From CAZLMW01 sp964560875 (GTDB lineage: Bacteria > Myxococcota_A > UBA9042): a stretch of DNA of 29,404 nt. The DNA lies in NCBI GenBank assembly GCA_964560875.1, contig CAZLMW010000102.1, positions 1-29,404 of the forward strand. Direction: 5' to 3'. The notes under the pieces are model-generated. The model was not told the DNA's origin, did not search any database, and was given only the letters and a program-made list of their open reading frames with translations. The translations under genes were made by a program, and so were the position numbers. Positions 1 through 7,949 of the stretch are shown one piece after another (position 1 is the stretch's first letter; each line of letters begins with the position of its first letter).

Positions 1-132
1 CCCCGACGCGGTCGTCATGACCTGCGCGCCTGCGACCAACCGATAGAGCTGTCTGAACAGCCGCCCCCAGGGATCCCCCTTGATCGAGGCGCCGTCTGCC
101 AAGACAAAACCCCAGATCATGAGCCGATCCAT
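1..132 (-). CDS. Partial hypothetical protein, N-terminus only, running off the left edge
   Basis: An open frame of 44 codons runs leftward from ATG at 132 to base 1 with no stop. A second in-frame ATG lies at 120. The translation begins MDRLMIWGFVLADGAS and continues through a mixed hydrophobic and basic stretch. I do not recognise the family. It starts 61 bp downstream of the GT39-like gene on the same strand, so it could be the last gene of that operon. No clear ribosome binding site is seen, and the fragment is too short for a codon-use test. The segment coding VLADGA matches, at DNA and peptide level, the 38-bp tandem repeat at the far right of the window, which argues that this sequence belongs to a repeated family. 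Confidence 0.45.
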   Translation of the reverse strand, partial: MDRLMIWGFVLADGASIKGDPWGRLFRQLYRLVAGAQVMTTASG

Positions 133-193
133 CGCAGTGAAGGAAAAACGAGGTGCCCTCCGGTTTGACCCCGGTTGGCCCGCTCAAGCCGGG

Positions 194-1753
194 CTAAGGC
201 TTGGCCGACGGGCTCCGTCTTCTCTTCGTGCGCCGCGGCGCTGGCACGTCGAACAGCTCGGACTCCTTGAGCCGCTGGTACCGGTCGAAATCGGGCTGGG
301 CGAGAAAATACAACGGTCGGTAGCCGACGCCGCCGCGGAAGATGAAGTCAAAACGCATGGCCCGCCACGCGAAGAAGCGGACCTCGCGGATCAGCCCGAT
401 GCCGTGACCCCGTACCAGGACGAAGGCGGGCGGCCCTTCGGACACGGCGCGTGTAAGCAGCTTCCCTGGCGCGGTCAAACCCGTGCGCACACGGCGATCA
501 TTGGTGTCGAAGTCGTGGGCCGGGATGGCTAAACCGCTGCGAAATGCGAGCGTCGGGACCACCGCGCTATCACCCCAGATCCGCCCGGATTTGGGTGGCC
601 GTGACTTCACCATGTCCACCAGCGCCGCGATCCGCTGATTGGCGATTGCCTTGCCACGGCGTCGGGCGAGCCCCGAGATGACGTGCGGAACCGTCGTGGC
701 GATGAGGAAGACGGTGACGATAGCGGGCCCGAGCCACTTGCGCTTGTTGTTGGCGGCCATCGTCTGCACGAGGTTGCCCGCGCCGACACCGCCCGCCGCG
801 CCAAGCATGATCACCGGGATGACCAGCGCCGAAGTGCGGCTGAGCGGCAGCAGGATTGTCAAGGTCGTGATGAACGCCACCACCGCGAGCGCTCGCCCGA
901 AGCCGTCTTTGTCCAACGCGGACGCCAGCGCCAGGGCGATGAGCGCCGACTCCAGCCGCAGGAGCCGCCAGAGCTGTGCCGCCGGGATGGCATTGCGGGT
1001 CCCGGGAGCCGGCATCAGCGCATAGCTCACGGTCTGGTCGAATAGCCCCGTGCCGCACCACAACCAAAGCGCCGCAAGACCGACGGCGAGCACGGCCAAA
1101 CCCTGGATGAGCCGTGACAGACCGCCTCGCGGCGACAACCCACCATCGCGCAACGCGAGCCCGACCAACGCGATCGCGCCGATACTGGCGTGCATGTCGT
1201 ACATCAGCGCGAAGGACCACAACACACCGGCGACGCGCCATCGCGACCGCAAGCCGCTCCAAACCGCGATGGCAACAAGCGATGAACCGACCCAATGGCC
1301 GCCCTGGTAGGCGCCAAGTCGCAGGGCCAGCGATGAGCAAAGCACGAGCAGCACAGCGACGAGAGCCGCCCAATCCGGGGCGCGGAGCCGCGCGATCAAC
1401 CCCGCAGAGACGCCGGCCACAACCGTGGCGATGACCGGTACCAGCTTCGTTGCCGCGACGGGCAGCCCGAGCGCCAGCATCGAGCCGATGAGCAGGGCCG
1501 GACCGGGTGCTGTGCCGTAGAAGAAGTCGCGATGGGGCACGAGCCCTGCGGAGACGAGGCGCGCGGCGTAGTAGTGAAAGCCGTCGTCGCCAACGTCGAC
1601 AAACAAGCGCGTGGACTGCAGCCAAATGAAGAAGAGCGCGAGCGCGGCGGTCCCGAGCTCGAATGACCCGAGCTGGATGCCGCCGATCTTAAACCAATCA
1701 TGCCGCGGCGCGGTTGCCCTGCTCGCTCCGGTTTCGGCGGTCCTATCAGCCAC
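194..1753 (-). CDS. Polytopic membrane protein, glycosyltransferase family 39-like (GT-C fold)
   Basis: A 519-residue protein with a GTG start. After a short cytoplasmic N-terminus there are roughly ten hydrophobic segments, then a soluble C-terminal part from about residue 375 and a very basic tail (RRTKRRRSPSAKP). The first periplasmic loop after TM1 holds an acidic pair in VGDDGFHYYAARL, followed by a GLVPHRDFFYG stretch. This is the arrangement seen in GT39/ArnT/PMT-type transferases, where the acidic residues sit near the catalytic or metal site. Such enzymes move a sugar from a polyprenyl-phosphate donor to lipid or protein on the outer face of the inner membrane. The usual DE pair is DD here. 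It lies 18 bp downstream of the small basic protein gene on the same strand. The fold call is fairly confident; the substrate cannot be read from sequence. Confidence 0.8.
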   Translation of the reverse strand: MADRTAETGASRATAPRHDWFKIGGIQLGSFELGTAALALFFIWLQSTRLFVDVGDDGFHYYAARLVSAGLVPHRDFFYGTAPGPALLIGSMLALGLPVAATKLVPVIATVVAGVSAGLIARLRAPDWAALVAVLLVLCSSLALRLGAYQGGHWVGSSLVAIAVWSGLRSRWRVAGVLWSFALMYDMHASIGAIALVGLALRDGGLSPRGGLSRLIQGLAVLAVGLAALWLWCGTGLFDQTVSYALMPAPGTRNAIPAAQLWRLLRLESALIALALASALDKDGFGRALAVVAFITTLTILLPLSRTSALVIPVIMLGAAGGVGAGNLVQTMAANNKRKWLGPAIVTVFLIATTVPHVISGLARRRGKAIANQRIAALVDMVKSRPPKSGRIWGDSAVVPTLAFRSGLAIPAHDFDTNDRRVRTGLTAPGKLLTRAVSEGPPAFVLVRGHGIGLIREVRFFAWRAMRFDFIFRGGVGYRPLYFLAQPDFDRYQRLKESELFDVPAPRRTKRRRSPSAKP

Positions 1754-1771
1754 GTCGGGGCAGACGATGAA

Positions 1772-1969
1772 CTATTTCTTTTTCCGCGTGACGGCGCTGC
1801 GTCCTTTCTTGACCGAGCCGTCGATGGCGTTGTTGAACTTGGCCGCGGCCTTGCTCTTGACCCGCGCCTGGGCGCTCATGAGCTTGCCGCGAGCGCGCGA
1901 TTCGATGGTCTGTTGACGCTGCTTGATGAGCTGCACGAAGAAGTTGAGGATGGCGTCGATGATGTTCAT
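1772..1969 (-). CDS. Small basic hypothetical protein, 65 aa
   Basis: The protein starts MNIIDAILNFFVQLIKQRQQ, with a short amphipathic or hydrophobic helix, then becomes strongly basic and helical and ends in a KKK tail. I do not recognise a family. The longer open frame continues upstream to 2185 but would run antisense through the lipoprotein gene. ATG at 1969 is preferred because it leaves a clean 31-bp divergent gap to the M1 peptidase start at 2001. It is probably co-transcribed with the membrane protein 18 bp downstream. A nucleic-acid-binding or membrane-associated role would fit the composition, but that is speculation. Confidence 0.55.
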   Translation of the reverse strand: MNIIDAILNFFVQLIKQRQQTIESRARGKLMSAQARVKSKAAAKFNNAIDGSVKKGRSAVTRKKK

Positions 1970-2000
1970 GGTCTGTCGTCCGTCTTTTGCGAGCCACAGC

Positions 2001-3368
2001 ATGCCACTTGCGGCGCCGCCTCGTCGAGCATGGTTGCTGCTGGCGGCATTGACGCTGGTTGCTGCGTGTGGCGAGGACACGTCGAGCGGGACAGACGTGG
2101 CCGTGGTCGCCGCGGACGCGCACTGCGAATGCTGCGTTCCCGATGACGTTGGGCCGCCAACCGCGGGCTGGGACTGCGACATCAAGCACGTGGCGCTCGC
2201 GTTTGATGTCGGTAAACGGACGGCAAAGGGCGTCTATGAGCTCGGCGCTGGCTGCGATTTGGGCATCACACTGTCGGTCGGCAACCTGGAAGTGAACGTC
2301 GAGGAGTCCGGCTCCGGTGCGCCAATGCTGCGATGGCACAAGGGCAATCGGCTCGATGTCGCCTGGGCCAAGGCCGCCACCAGCTGCATCGATTCGCGCT
2401 TGACGCTCACCTGGAAATACCAGCCGACCGTCACGTTCAACGGCTTTATGGAATCCGGCTCGACCGTCCTGTGGCCCGACTACTGCGGCAACCTCTACCC
2501 GTGCCATCCGTCGATGAAGGACGGCATTCGGTACACGGTCAAGGTCACGGGCGCCGGCGCGGGTCGCATCGCCGTGCACGCCGATAAGGTCGAAAAAGAC
2601 GCCCCCGCCTACATGCCGGCCATCGCGGTGGGCGATTACAGCTGGCACAAGCTCGGCACCACGAACGGCGGCACCGAGGTCGGCTACTGGACGCTGCCCG
2701 ACACCGCGGAAAACGCCAAGAAGGGCACAGTTCACCTGCTCAAGCACGTGCAGTGGCTCGAAGACACGCTGGGGCCCTACCCCTTCGGCAAGAAGACCGG
2801 TCCGGTCGCCGTCGACTGGGGGTTGCAGTCCGGGGGGCTCGAAAACCACCCGTTCTGGCACGTGAGCAAGCTCGGAATGCACAGCGATCACATCCATGCC
2901 CACGAAGCCAGCCATGCCTGGTTCGGGGCCGGCATCCGGCTGGCCTGCTGGGAGGATCTCGCGATGTCCGAGGGCACCGCCGACTATCTCGCGGCCCGGG
3001 CGATCGAAGAGGTGCAAGGCAAGAAAGCCGCCGAGCCGGTCTGGAAGGCGTACCAAGCGTATGTCGACACCAAGATCAAGCAGAACGCGGACATGGTCGT
3101 GTGGCCCGACGGCTGCGGCAAGATCGACATCCGGACCTCGCTGAAAGGCCAACTCGTCTACAAGAAGGGGGCGCTCTTGTGGCGCGCTGTGGCCGATGAG
3201 GTCGGCGCGGACAAGCTCGAGGCGGCGATGGGCGTGTTCTTCAAGGCCAATGTGCACAAGGCGGCCAAGCTCACCGACTTGCTCGCGACGGTGAAGGCCC
3301 AGACCGGGTTCGACCCGATGCCTCTCGCGCAGAAATTCCTGCGGCAGACTGGCTATTCCGGCTCATAG
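2001..3368 (+). CDS. M1-family-like zinc metallopeptidase lipoprotein
   Basis: A 455-residue protein with a lipoprotein signal: a hydrophobic stretch at 11-22 and lipobox VAAC with Cys23. The zinc site HEASH (301-305) is followed by exactly 18 residues and then Glu324, which is the HEXXHX18E signature of M1 gluzincins. GGLEN at 278-282 stands where M1 aminopeptidases carry GAMEN, and Tyr387 in VYKKGA matches the M1 catalytic tyrosine. Together these support an active peptidase anchored outside the cytoplasmic membrane. It is shorter than classic M1 aminopeptidases (about 600-900 aa) and seems to end soon after the catalytic domain. The N-terminus is Cys-rich (HCECC at 41-45). Upstream in-frame ATGs at 1923 and 1968 exist, but 2001 gives the best signal peptide and avoids the divergent gene. 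Its last 6 bases overlap the convergent SRPBCC-like gene. Confidence 0.85.
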   Translation: MPLAAPPRRAWLLLAALTLVAACGEDTSSGTDVAVVAADAHCECCVPDDVGPPTAGWDCDIKHVALAFDVGKRTAKGVYELGAGCDLGITLSVGNLEVNVEESGSGAPMLRWHKGNRLDVAWAKAATSCIDSRLTLTWKYQPTVTFNGFMESGSTVLWPDYCGNLYPCHPSMKDGIRYTVKVTGAGAGRIAVHADKVEKDAPAYMPAIAVGDYSWHKLGTTNGGTEVGYWTLPDTAENAKKGTVHLLKHVQWLEDTLGPYPFGKKTGPVAVDWGLQSGGLENHPFWHVSKLGMHSDHIHAHEASHAWFGAGIRLACWEDLAMSEGTADYLAARAIEEVQGKKAAEPVWKAYQAYVDTKIKQNADMVVWPDGCGKIDIRTSLKGQLVYKKGALLWRAVADEVGADKLEAAMGVFFKANVHKAAKLTDLLATVKAQTGFDPMPLAQKFLRQTGYSGS

Positions 3369-3884
3369 GCTGCGCATCTCAAAACCTTCGACGATGGGGT
3401 TTGCCGGGTCGCCGAGGTGTCGCGAAAGCGCCGCCAGCCAGTCCGATTCCAGCGCTCCCGGTGTCGCGATGTGGCGCGCGAGGAAGCGTCCGAATGGACC
3501 GCCAACGATCCGTTGTGTTCGCAGCGTGACGACGCTGGAAGAGCCGTCGCGGACCACGGAAACCGACCACGTCCCTGCGCTGTCGCCGTTGTGGGTCATC
3601 GCGTCGTCAAACCCGTCGTCCCGGCGCATGCGCTCGATCTCGAAGGTCCCGCGGTGGCCCGAAACGACGAAGCTCGACTCCCCGCGGATCGCGGATGCGG
3701 TCACGCCGGGTTGCCAGGTCGGAAGGCGCGCGATTTCGTTGCACGCGGTCAGCACGCGCTCGGGTTTGCCGGCGATCCGCACGGTCGCCACGCACGAGCA
3801 TCCGTTGGGCAGCAGCGACCCGACGACCAGCACAACTGTGATGGCGACAACGATGGCTGCGACGGCCGCGAAGAGGAGGATCAT
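3363..3884 (-). CDS. Membrane-anchored SRPBCC-like (START-like) domain protein
   Basis: A 173-residue protein. Residues 1-24 form one hydrophobic segment (MILLFAAVAAIVVAITVVLV...) that probably anchors it. The remainder resembles the polyketide-cyclase/SRPBCC fold: an early helix with PERVLTACNEIARLPTWQPG, alternating beta strands (TFEIERM, GTWSVSVVRD, SSVVTLRTQRI) and a long C-terminal helix ending in LAALSRHLG. Proteins of this fold bind hydrophobic ligands; the ligand here is unknown. The frame stays open up to 4634, but everything beyond 3884 lies opposite the DUF5916 gene, so ATG at 3884 is chosen. It is divergent from that gene (66 bp apart) and overlaps the M1 gene tail by 6 bp. Confidence 0.7.
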   Translation of the reverse strand: MILLFAAVAAIVVAITVVLVVGSLLPNGCSCVATVRIAGKPERVLTACNEIARLPTWQPGVTASAIRGESSFVVSGHRGTFEIERMRRDDGFDDAMTHNGDSAGTWSVSVVRDGSSSVVTLRTQRIVGGPFGRFLARHIATPGALESDWLAALSRHLGDPANPIVEGFEMRSL

Positions 3885-3950
3885 GAAACACCAGCGGCAT
3901 TTGCGCCGCCTGCTCTTTACACCAACAGGGCGCCCGTCGATAAGGACGCC

Positions 3951-6152
3951 GTGATCCGATTTCGCTCCACCGTCGTCGCCGCGCTTGTGGTCGGGTGGTC
4001 GGCAAGCGCCGCCGCCGAATCCCCCGTGGGTGAACCGCCCGTGGCCGTCGCCCGACCCGCTGACGAGCCACTGAAGATCGACGGCGTCCTCGACGACGCT
4101 GCGTGGACCAGAGCGTCCAAGAACCGCGGCTTCATCGAGCGCAAACCCGTGCTTCGCGGCAAACCTCCCGTCGACACGTGGTTCGCGGTGCTCTTCGACC
4201 GGCGGGCGCTCTATATCGGCGTCTGGTGCGGCGACGACAGCAAGGACATCCGCGCCCGCACGACGACCCGCGATAGCTTCCAGGTGTTCGCCGACGACGC
4301 GCTCAGCGTAAAGCTCGACCCGACCCACGACCATCGCACCACGGTCGGCCTTGTCATCAACCCGGCTGGCGGGCGGCTCGACTACCGCGGGGTCAACGAA
4401 AAGGACTTCCGGCGCGAGTTCGACACCATCTGGAAGGGCAAGGCCAAGATCGTCAAAGGCGGCTGGTCGGCTGAATTCGCGATCCCGTGGACCTCGCTGG
4501 GCATCGATCCCAAGCAGCCACCCAAGCGCATCGGCCTCAACTTCAGCCGCGACCATCCGCGCCGCAACGCGACGTACGACTGGGCGTTGATGCCGCCGCC
4601 GTACCGCCCGGTATCGGCCAGCCTTTACGGTCACCTCGACGGTCTGGACAAGCTGGCCACCCTGCCCGATGAGGCGACCGGGACATCGCCCGCCGCGGAA
4701 GCTGCCGCCAGGTCCGCCACCCGCGGCTCCAAGTGGGCCGTCATTCCGTATCTACTCGGTGGATTTCGCGACGAAGGCAGCGGTTTCGACCTCGAATACA
4801 ACGCCGGCATCGACGTGATCGCGCCGCTGGGCGACTGGCGCGCACGGCTGACGGTGAACACGGACTTCGCGCAGGTCGACGTCGACGACCAGGTGCTCAA
4901 CCTCACACGCTTTGGCTTGTTCATGCCCGAAAAGCGCGAGTTCTTCGTGCGCGATGTCGATCTCTTCTCGTTTGGGCGCTCCGGCTCGGCACAGGGTTTC
5001 TACAGCCGCAAGATCGGCCTCGACGCCAGCTGGAACCGCGTGCCGATCCTCGCGGGCACCAAGGTTGTCGGCCACTCGGGCCCCACGCAGCACGGCCTCA
5101 TCGCGATGGCCACCGGTCGGCCCGGCGATCTGCGCGCCATCCAAGGCGTCTATCGGCCGCTGTATCGCTTCGAATCCGGATCCACGATCGGCGGCCTGAT
5201 CACCGGTCAAGTGCCGGCCAACAGCGACGGCAGCGGGATGGAATCAACCAACGCGACGGTCGGCGTCGATGCAACCCTGCGCGGTCGCGAAAACCCGTTG
5301 CTGGTCGAAGCCTTTGCGATCGGCAGCAGCGACCAGGGCAAGAAGGGCTATGTCGGCGCGCTCGATGCGACCTGGCGCGGCCTCTTGCTGCGTCCCCGGC
5401 TCGGCCTCGCCACGTATTCGCGCGACTTCCAGAGCGATCTCGGCTTCTTTTTGCGCACAGCAATCCACCAGGGGGCGGCCGGCTTGGCCTATGAGCCGCG
5501 CTTCAAAGGCGATCTCGAGAAGCTCACCTTCGACAACTCGGTCAGCACGATCCTCGATTTCAGCGGCAAGGTGCTCGACACGGTCGCCGCGAACAGCACA
5601 ACGCTCACCTGGAAGTCGGGCTACTGGATCGGCGTGCACGGCGACTATTCGGCGATCACGGCGCAGTCCGACTTCGACCTCGGCGACGGTACGACCGTTC
5701 CTGCCGGCGAATACACCAACGCGCGCGCCGGTCTCGCAGTGGGCACGCCCGGCGTCCAGAACATCGCGTTCAGCATGACCTTGCGCGGCCGGCAGTTCTT
5801 CGGCGGCACGATGCTGCAAGCCACGCCGAGCTTGACGGTGCGACCCGGCGGCCTGCTCCGCTTCGAGGTCTACGCCAACCTCCAGAAGGTCACGATCGAC
5901 AACCTCAACGCCGACTTCACATCCGTCCTCGTCAACGGTCGCGCGGCGATTGGCTTCTCGCCCGAGCTCAACCTCGACCTGTACGCCGGCTGGAACCGCA
6001 TCCGTGACGCGATCCCCGTGCAGGCGCGCCTGCGCTGGACCTGGCGCCGGGCCTCCGATCTCTTCGTCGTCTACCAGGCCAACCTCGACGACCATGACTT
6101 CGGCGTTGGCTTCCAGTCCCTGCTGGCCAAGATCACGTTCCGCTACCCGTAA
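3951..6152 (+). CDS. DUF5916 / CBM9-like outer-membrane beta-barrel protein
   Basis: A 733-residue exported protein. GTG at 3951 follows a purine-rich TAAGGA and opens a typical signal peptide ending ASAAA at about residue 22. Residues about 38-210 look like a CBM9-type carbohydrate-binding domain: the opening KIDGVLDDAAW, then LYIGVWCGD and the SAEFAIPWTSLGI strand near its end. From about residue 260 onward the sequence is rich in alternating strands with acidic and glycine turns and contains FFVRDVDLFSFG and FYSRKIG, typical of the DUF5916 barrel. It ends in KITFRYP. Family members are outer-membrane proteins of unclear substrate, often proposed to bind glycans or act with peptidases. The frame is also open back to 3417, but that part is antisense to the SRPBCC-like gene. 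Confidence 0.85.
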   Translation: MIRFRSTVVAALVVGWSASAAAESPVGEPPVAVARPADEPLKIDGVLDDAAWTRASKNRGFIERKPVLRGKPPVDTWFAVLFDRRALYIGVWCGDDSKDIRARTTTRDSFQVFADDALSVKLDPTHDHRTTVGLVINPAGGRLDYRGVNEKDFRREFDTIWKGKAKIVKGGWSAEFAIPWTSLGIDPKQPPKRIGLNFSRDHPRRNATYDWALMPPPYRPVSASLYGHLDGLDKLATLPDEATGTSPAAEAAARSATRGSKWAVIPYLLGGFRDEGSGFDLEYNAGIDVIAPLGDWRARLTVNTDFAQVDVDDQVLNLTRFGLFMPEKREFFVRDVDLFSFGRSGSAQGFYSRKIGLDASWNRVPILAGTKVVGHSGPTQHGLIAMATGRPGDLRAIQGVYRPLYRFESGSTIGGLITGQVPANSDGSGMESTNATVGVDATLRGRENPLLVEAFAIGSSDQGKKGYVGALDATWRGLLLRPRLGLATYSRDFQSDLGFFLRTAIHQGAAGLAYEPRFKGDLEKLTFDNSVSTILDFSGKVLDTVAANSTTLTWKSGYWIGVHGDYSAITAQSDFDLGDGTTVPAGEYTNARAGLAVGTPGVQNIAFSMTLRGRQFFGGTMLQATPSLTVRPGGLLRFEVYANLQKVTIDNLNADFTSVLVNGRAAIGFSPELNLDLYAGWNRIRDAIPVQARLRWTWRRASDLFVVYQANLDDHDFGVGFQSLLAKITFRYP

Positions 6153-6200
6153 TCAGCCGCCAAAAATGGACGGATGGCGCCGCGGTCGTAGCTTGACGCT

Positions 6201-6812
6201 GTGGCCTTCGACCTCGCCATCGCCGCGGTGCTCCTGCTCTACACCGTCATTGGTTGGCGCAAGGGGCTGTTGTCCCAGGCTGTCGGTCTATGTGCCATCG
6301 TCGCTGCCTGGCTCGCCGCCCCCTGGATCGCGCCCCTGATCGCCCGCACCCTCTTCGCCGCGGCGCCGGCCGGCCAGCTCGAAACCGAAGTCGCCAGCAT
6401 GTTGATCGCGGCGTTGCTCGTGGTCGTCGCGGTCTATGCGTTCGTGCGCCTCATCCCCGAAGCCCTTGTCGCCGCCAGCGACGGTCTCAAGCAGCTGAAC
6501 CGCGGCGCTGGTGCGGTGTTTGGCGGAATCCGTGGGGTCGCCACCGTCTATTTCCTCTTGTGTGCGCTCGCGTGGCTCGAACCGGGGGTTGGCCGCCGCA
6601 TCCCACGGTCGCGCGAAGCCCTCCAGCAGAGCAACGTGATGGACGTCGTGCGACGCAACAACATGCTGTTGTTGATGAACTTCAGGTCGCTGGACCTGCT
6701 GCGAAAGGACGTTTTGGTCGACGCCGATGGCAAGCGCGCCACCAAGCACGCACGCGCCGTTGCGAGGGGTGTCGTCCGAGCGACCAAGCGCAATCATCCG
6801 TCATCATATTGA
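6201..6812 (+). CDS. CvpA family membrane protein
   Basis: A 203-residue protein with a GTG start, 48 bp after the DUF5916 gene. Four hydrophobic segments are visible, at about 3-20, 25-50, 65-90 and 112-130. GWRKGLLSQAVGL after TM1 matches the CvpA hallmark (TM1, then a G-rich loop with a basic residue). The C-terminal 60 residues are soluble and basic. CvpA-family proteins are inner-membrane proteins linked to colicin V export and envelope stress; their molecular role is not settled. No strong Shine-Dalgarno is visible before the GTG. The two upstream neighbours are also envelope proteins, but no functional link can be inferred. Confidence 0.8.
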   Translation: MAFDLAIAAVLLLYTVIGWRKGLLSQAVGLCAIVAAWLAAPWIAPLIARTLFAAAPAGQLETEVASMLIAALLVVVAVYAFVRLIPEALVAASDGLKQLNRGAGAVFGGIRGVATVYFLLCALAWLEPGVGRRIPRSREALQQSNVMDVVRRNNMLLLMNFRSLDLLRKDVLVDADGKRATKHARAVARGVVRATKRNHPSSY

Positions 6813-6851
6813 GGCAGTGCGTCACCGGGACTTTACGCCGCGCCGCCGCGG

Positions 6852-7448
6852 ATGTATGGAACCGACCGCTTCATCCGCAAGGGACTGCACGTGCATTCAA
6901 CCGGCAGCTACGAAGAGATCACGTTCAACCGTGACTCCGACGCGATCATCATCCCCGACGGGTTTAAGATCATGGTCCCCCTCGGCACCGAGGGCGTGAT
7001 CATGCAGGAGCTCGGCGGCAACTACACCGTGCGCGTCGACACCGGCTATCTGGTCCGCATCAACGCCATCGACGCCGACGCAATCGGCAAAGAGGTGGAC
7101 GCGGCCGTCTTGGGCTTTGACGAAGACGTCGAGCTCGACGAGGAGCGCGTGTTCGACATCCTGCGGACCTGCTACGACCCCGAAATTCCGGTCAACATCG
7201 TCGACCTGGGGCTGGTCTACGGCTGCGAAGTCAACGATTTGCCCGACAGCGACGGTACGCGCATCGACGTGCGCATGACGTTGACCGCGCCCGGTTGCGG
7301 GATGGGCCAGGTGCTCAAGGACGATGTCGAAGCCAAGCTCGGCCGTCTGCCCGGCGTCGAGCTCGCGCAGGTCGAAATGGTCTTCGATCCGCCGTGGTCG
7401 ATGGACAAGATGAGCGAATCGGCGCGTCTTGAGCTGGGTTTCGAGTAG
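6852..7448 (+). CDS. sufT: SufT family Fe-S cluster assembly protein (DUF59/MIP18)
   Basis: A 198-residue protein. The N-terminal 80 residues form the beta-rich extension of stand-alone SufT proteins (GTEGVIMQELGGNYTV). The DUF59/MIP18 domain starts at about residue 98 with ILRTCYDPEIPVNIVDLGL, carries TAPGCGMGQVL with the conserved Cys, and ends with FDPPWSMDKMSE. All are diagnostic of the family. SufT helps mature [4Fe-4S] proteins in the cytosol. It usually lies in a suf operon, but no sufBCDSU genes are in this window, so it is an orphan here. ATG at 6852 is the first in frame; the ribosome binding site is weak. Confidence 0.9.
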   Translation: MYGTDRFIRKGLHVHSTGSYEEITFNRDSDAIIIPDGFKIMVPLGTEGVIMQELGGNYTVRVDTGYLVRINAIDADAIGKEVDAAVLGFDEDVELDEERVFDILRTCYDPEIPVNIVDLGLVYGCEVNDLPDSDGTRIDVRMTLTAPGCGMGQVLKDDVEAKLGRLPGVELAQVEMVFDPPWSMDKMSESARLELGFE

Positions 7449-7561
7449 CGGCCGGCGCGGTCCGCGCGAGCCAACTGGCGGCGAAGCCGCTGCGACCGAC
7501 CTTCAACAAGTCTCTACCAGGAGCATGAACCGCTACCCAGACGGCGCCTGACTTCTTTTCT

Positions 7562-7843
7562 AAGTACAAACTCACCACCTCAGGCCGCCTCCTTCTGNNN
7601 NNNNNNNNNNNNNNNNNNNNNNNNNNNNNNNNNNNNNNNNNNNNNNNNNNNNNNNNNNNNNNNNNNNNNNNNNNNNNNNNNNNNNNNNNNNNNNNNNCCG
7701 AATATCGACGTCAGTTTCGTTCACCTTGGTCGCCGCAGGCGGTGGATGCTCTAAGTAGAAACTCACCACCTCAGGCCGCCTCCTTCTGCCGAATATCGAC
7801 GTCAGTTTCGTTCACCTTGGTCGCCGCAGGCGGTGGATGCTCT
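7562..7843. repeat. 91-bp tandem repeat interrupted by an assembly gap
   Basis: One unit starts AAGTAGAAACTCACCACCTC and ends GGCGGTGGATGCTCT, 91 bp long. The copy at 7753-7843 is complete. The 55 bases at 7698-7752 are the end of a preceding copy, identical to the same part of the full copy, and 7562-7597 are the beginning of another with one mismatch (AAGTAC for AAGTAG). The 100-N gap falls exactly between the two parts of the unit, so the true copy number is unknown. A period of 91 is not a multiple of three, so a repeated protein domain is ruled out. There are no unique spacers, so it is not a CRISPR array. Confidence 0.85.
7598..7697. other. Assembly gap (100 N)
   Basis: A run of exactly 100 N, the usual filler length for a gap of unknown size. 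The sequences on either side join smoothly within the 91-bp repeat unit. Confidence 0.99.
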
Positions 7844-7949
7844 CCACTCGCCAACGCGAGGGGAGCTGCCCGAAGGGCAGAGGGGTGCAGAATAGTCTGC
7901 CGCCGAAGGCGTCCATTTCGGGCGGATTGTGCGCATTCAGGGACACGCC
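7844..7949. other. Non-coding stretch with a perfect hairpin
   Basis: CTGCCC at 7866-7871 and GGGCAG at 7875-7880 form a perfect 6-bp stem with a GAA loop. No T-tract follows on either strand, so it is not a standard intrinsic terminator. It sits between the tandem repeat and the 3' end of the small minus-strand gene. No convincing gene is seen between 7449 and 7949. Confidence 0.4.

Noticed and set aside
1746..3257. Long minus-strand open frame opposite the M1 gene
   Set aside because: It is the antisense shadow of a gene with complete catalytic motifs; long shadows are common in high-GC DNA.
3417..3950. N-terminal extension of the DUF5916 protein
   Set aside because: The extension is antisense to the SRPBCC-like gene, and the signal peptide fixes the start at 3951.
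7525..7551. Mini-ORF containing CAGACGGCGCC, an 11-base match to the end-repeat core
   Set aside because: The match is too short to separate from chance in GC-rich DNA, and flanking bases do not match.
7562..7843. CRISPR array
   Set aside because: The units are directly contiguous with a 91-bp period and no unique spacers.
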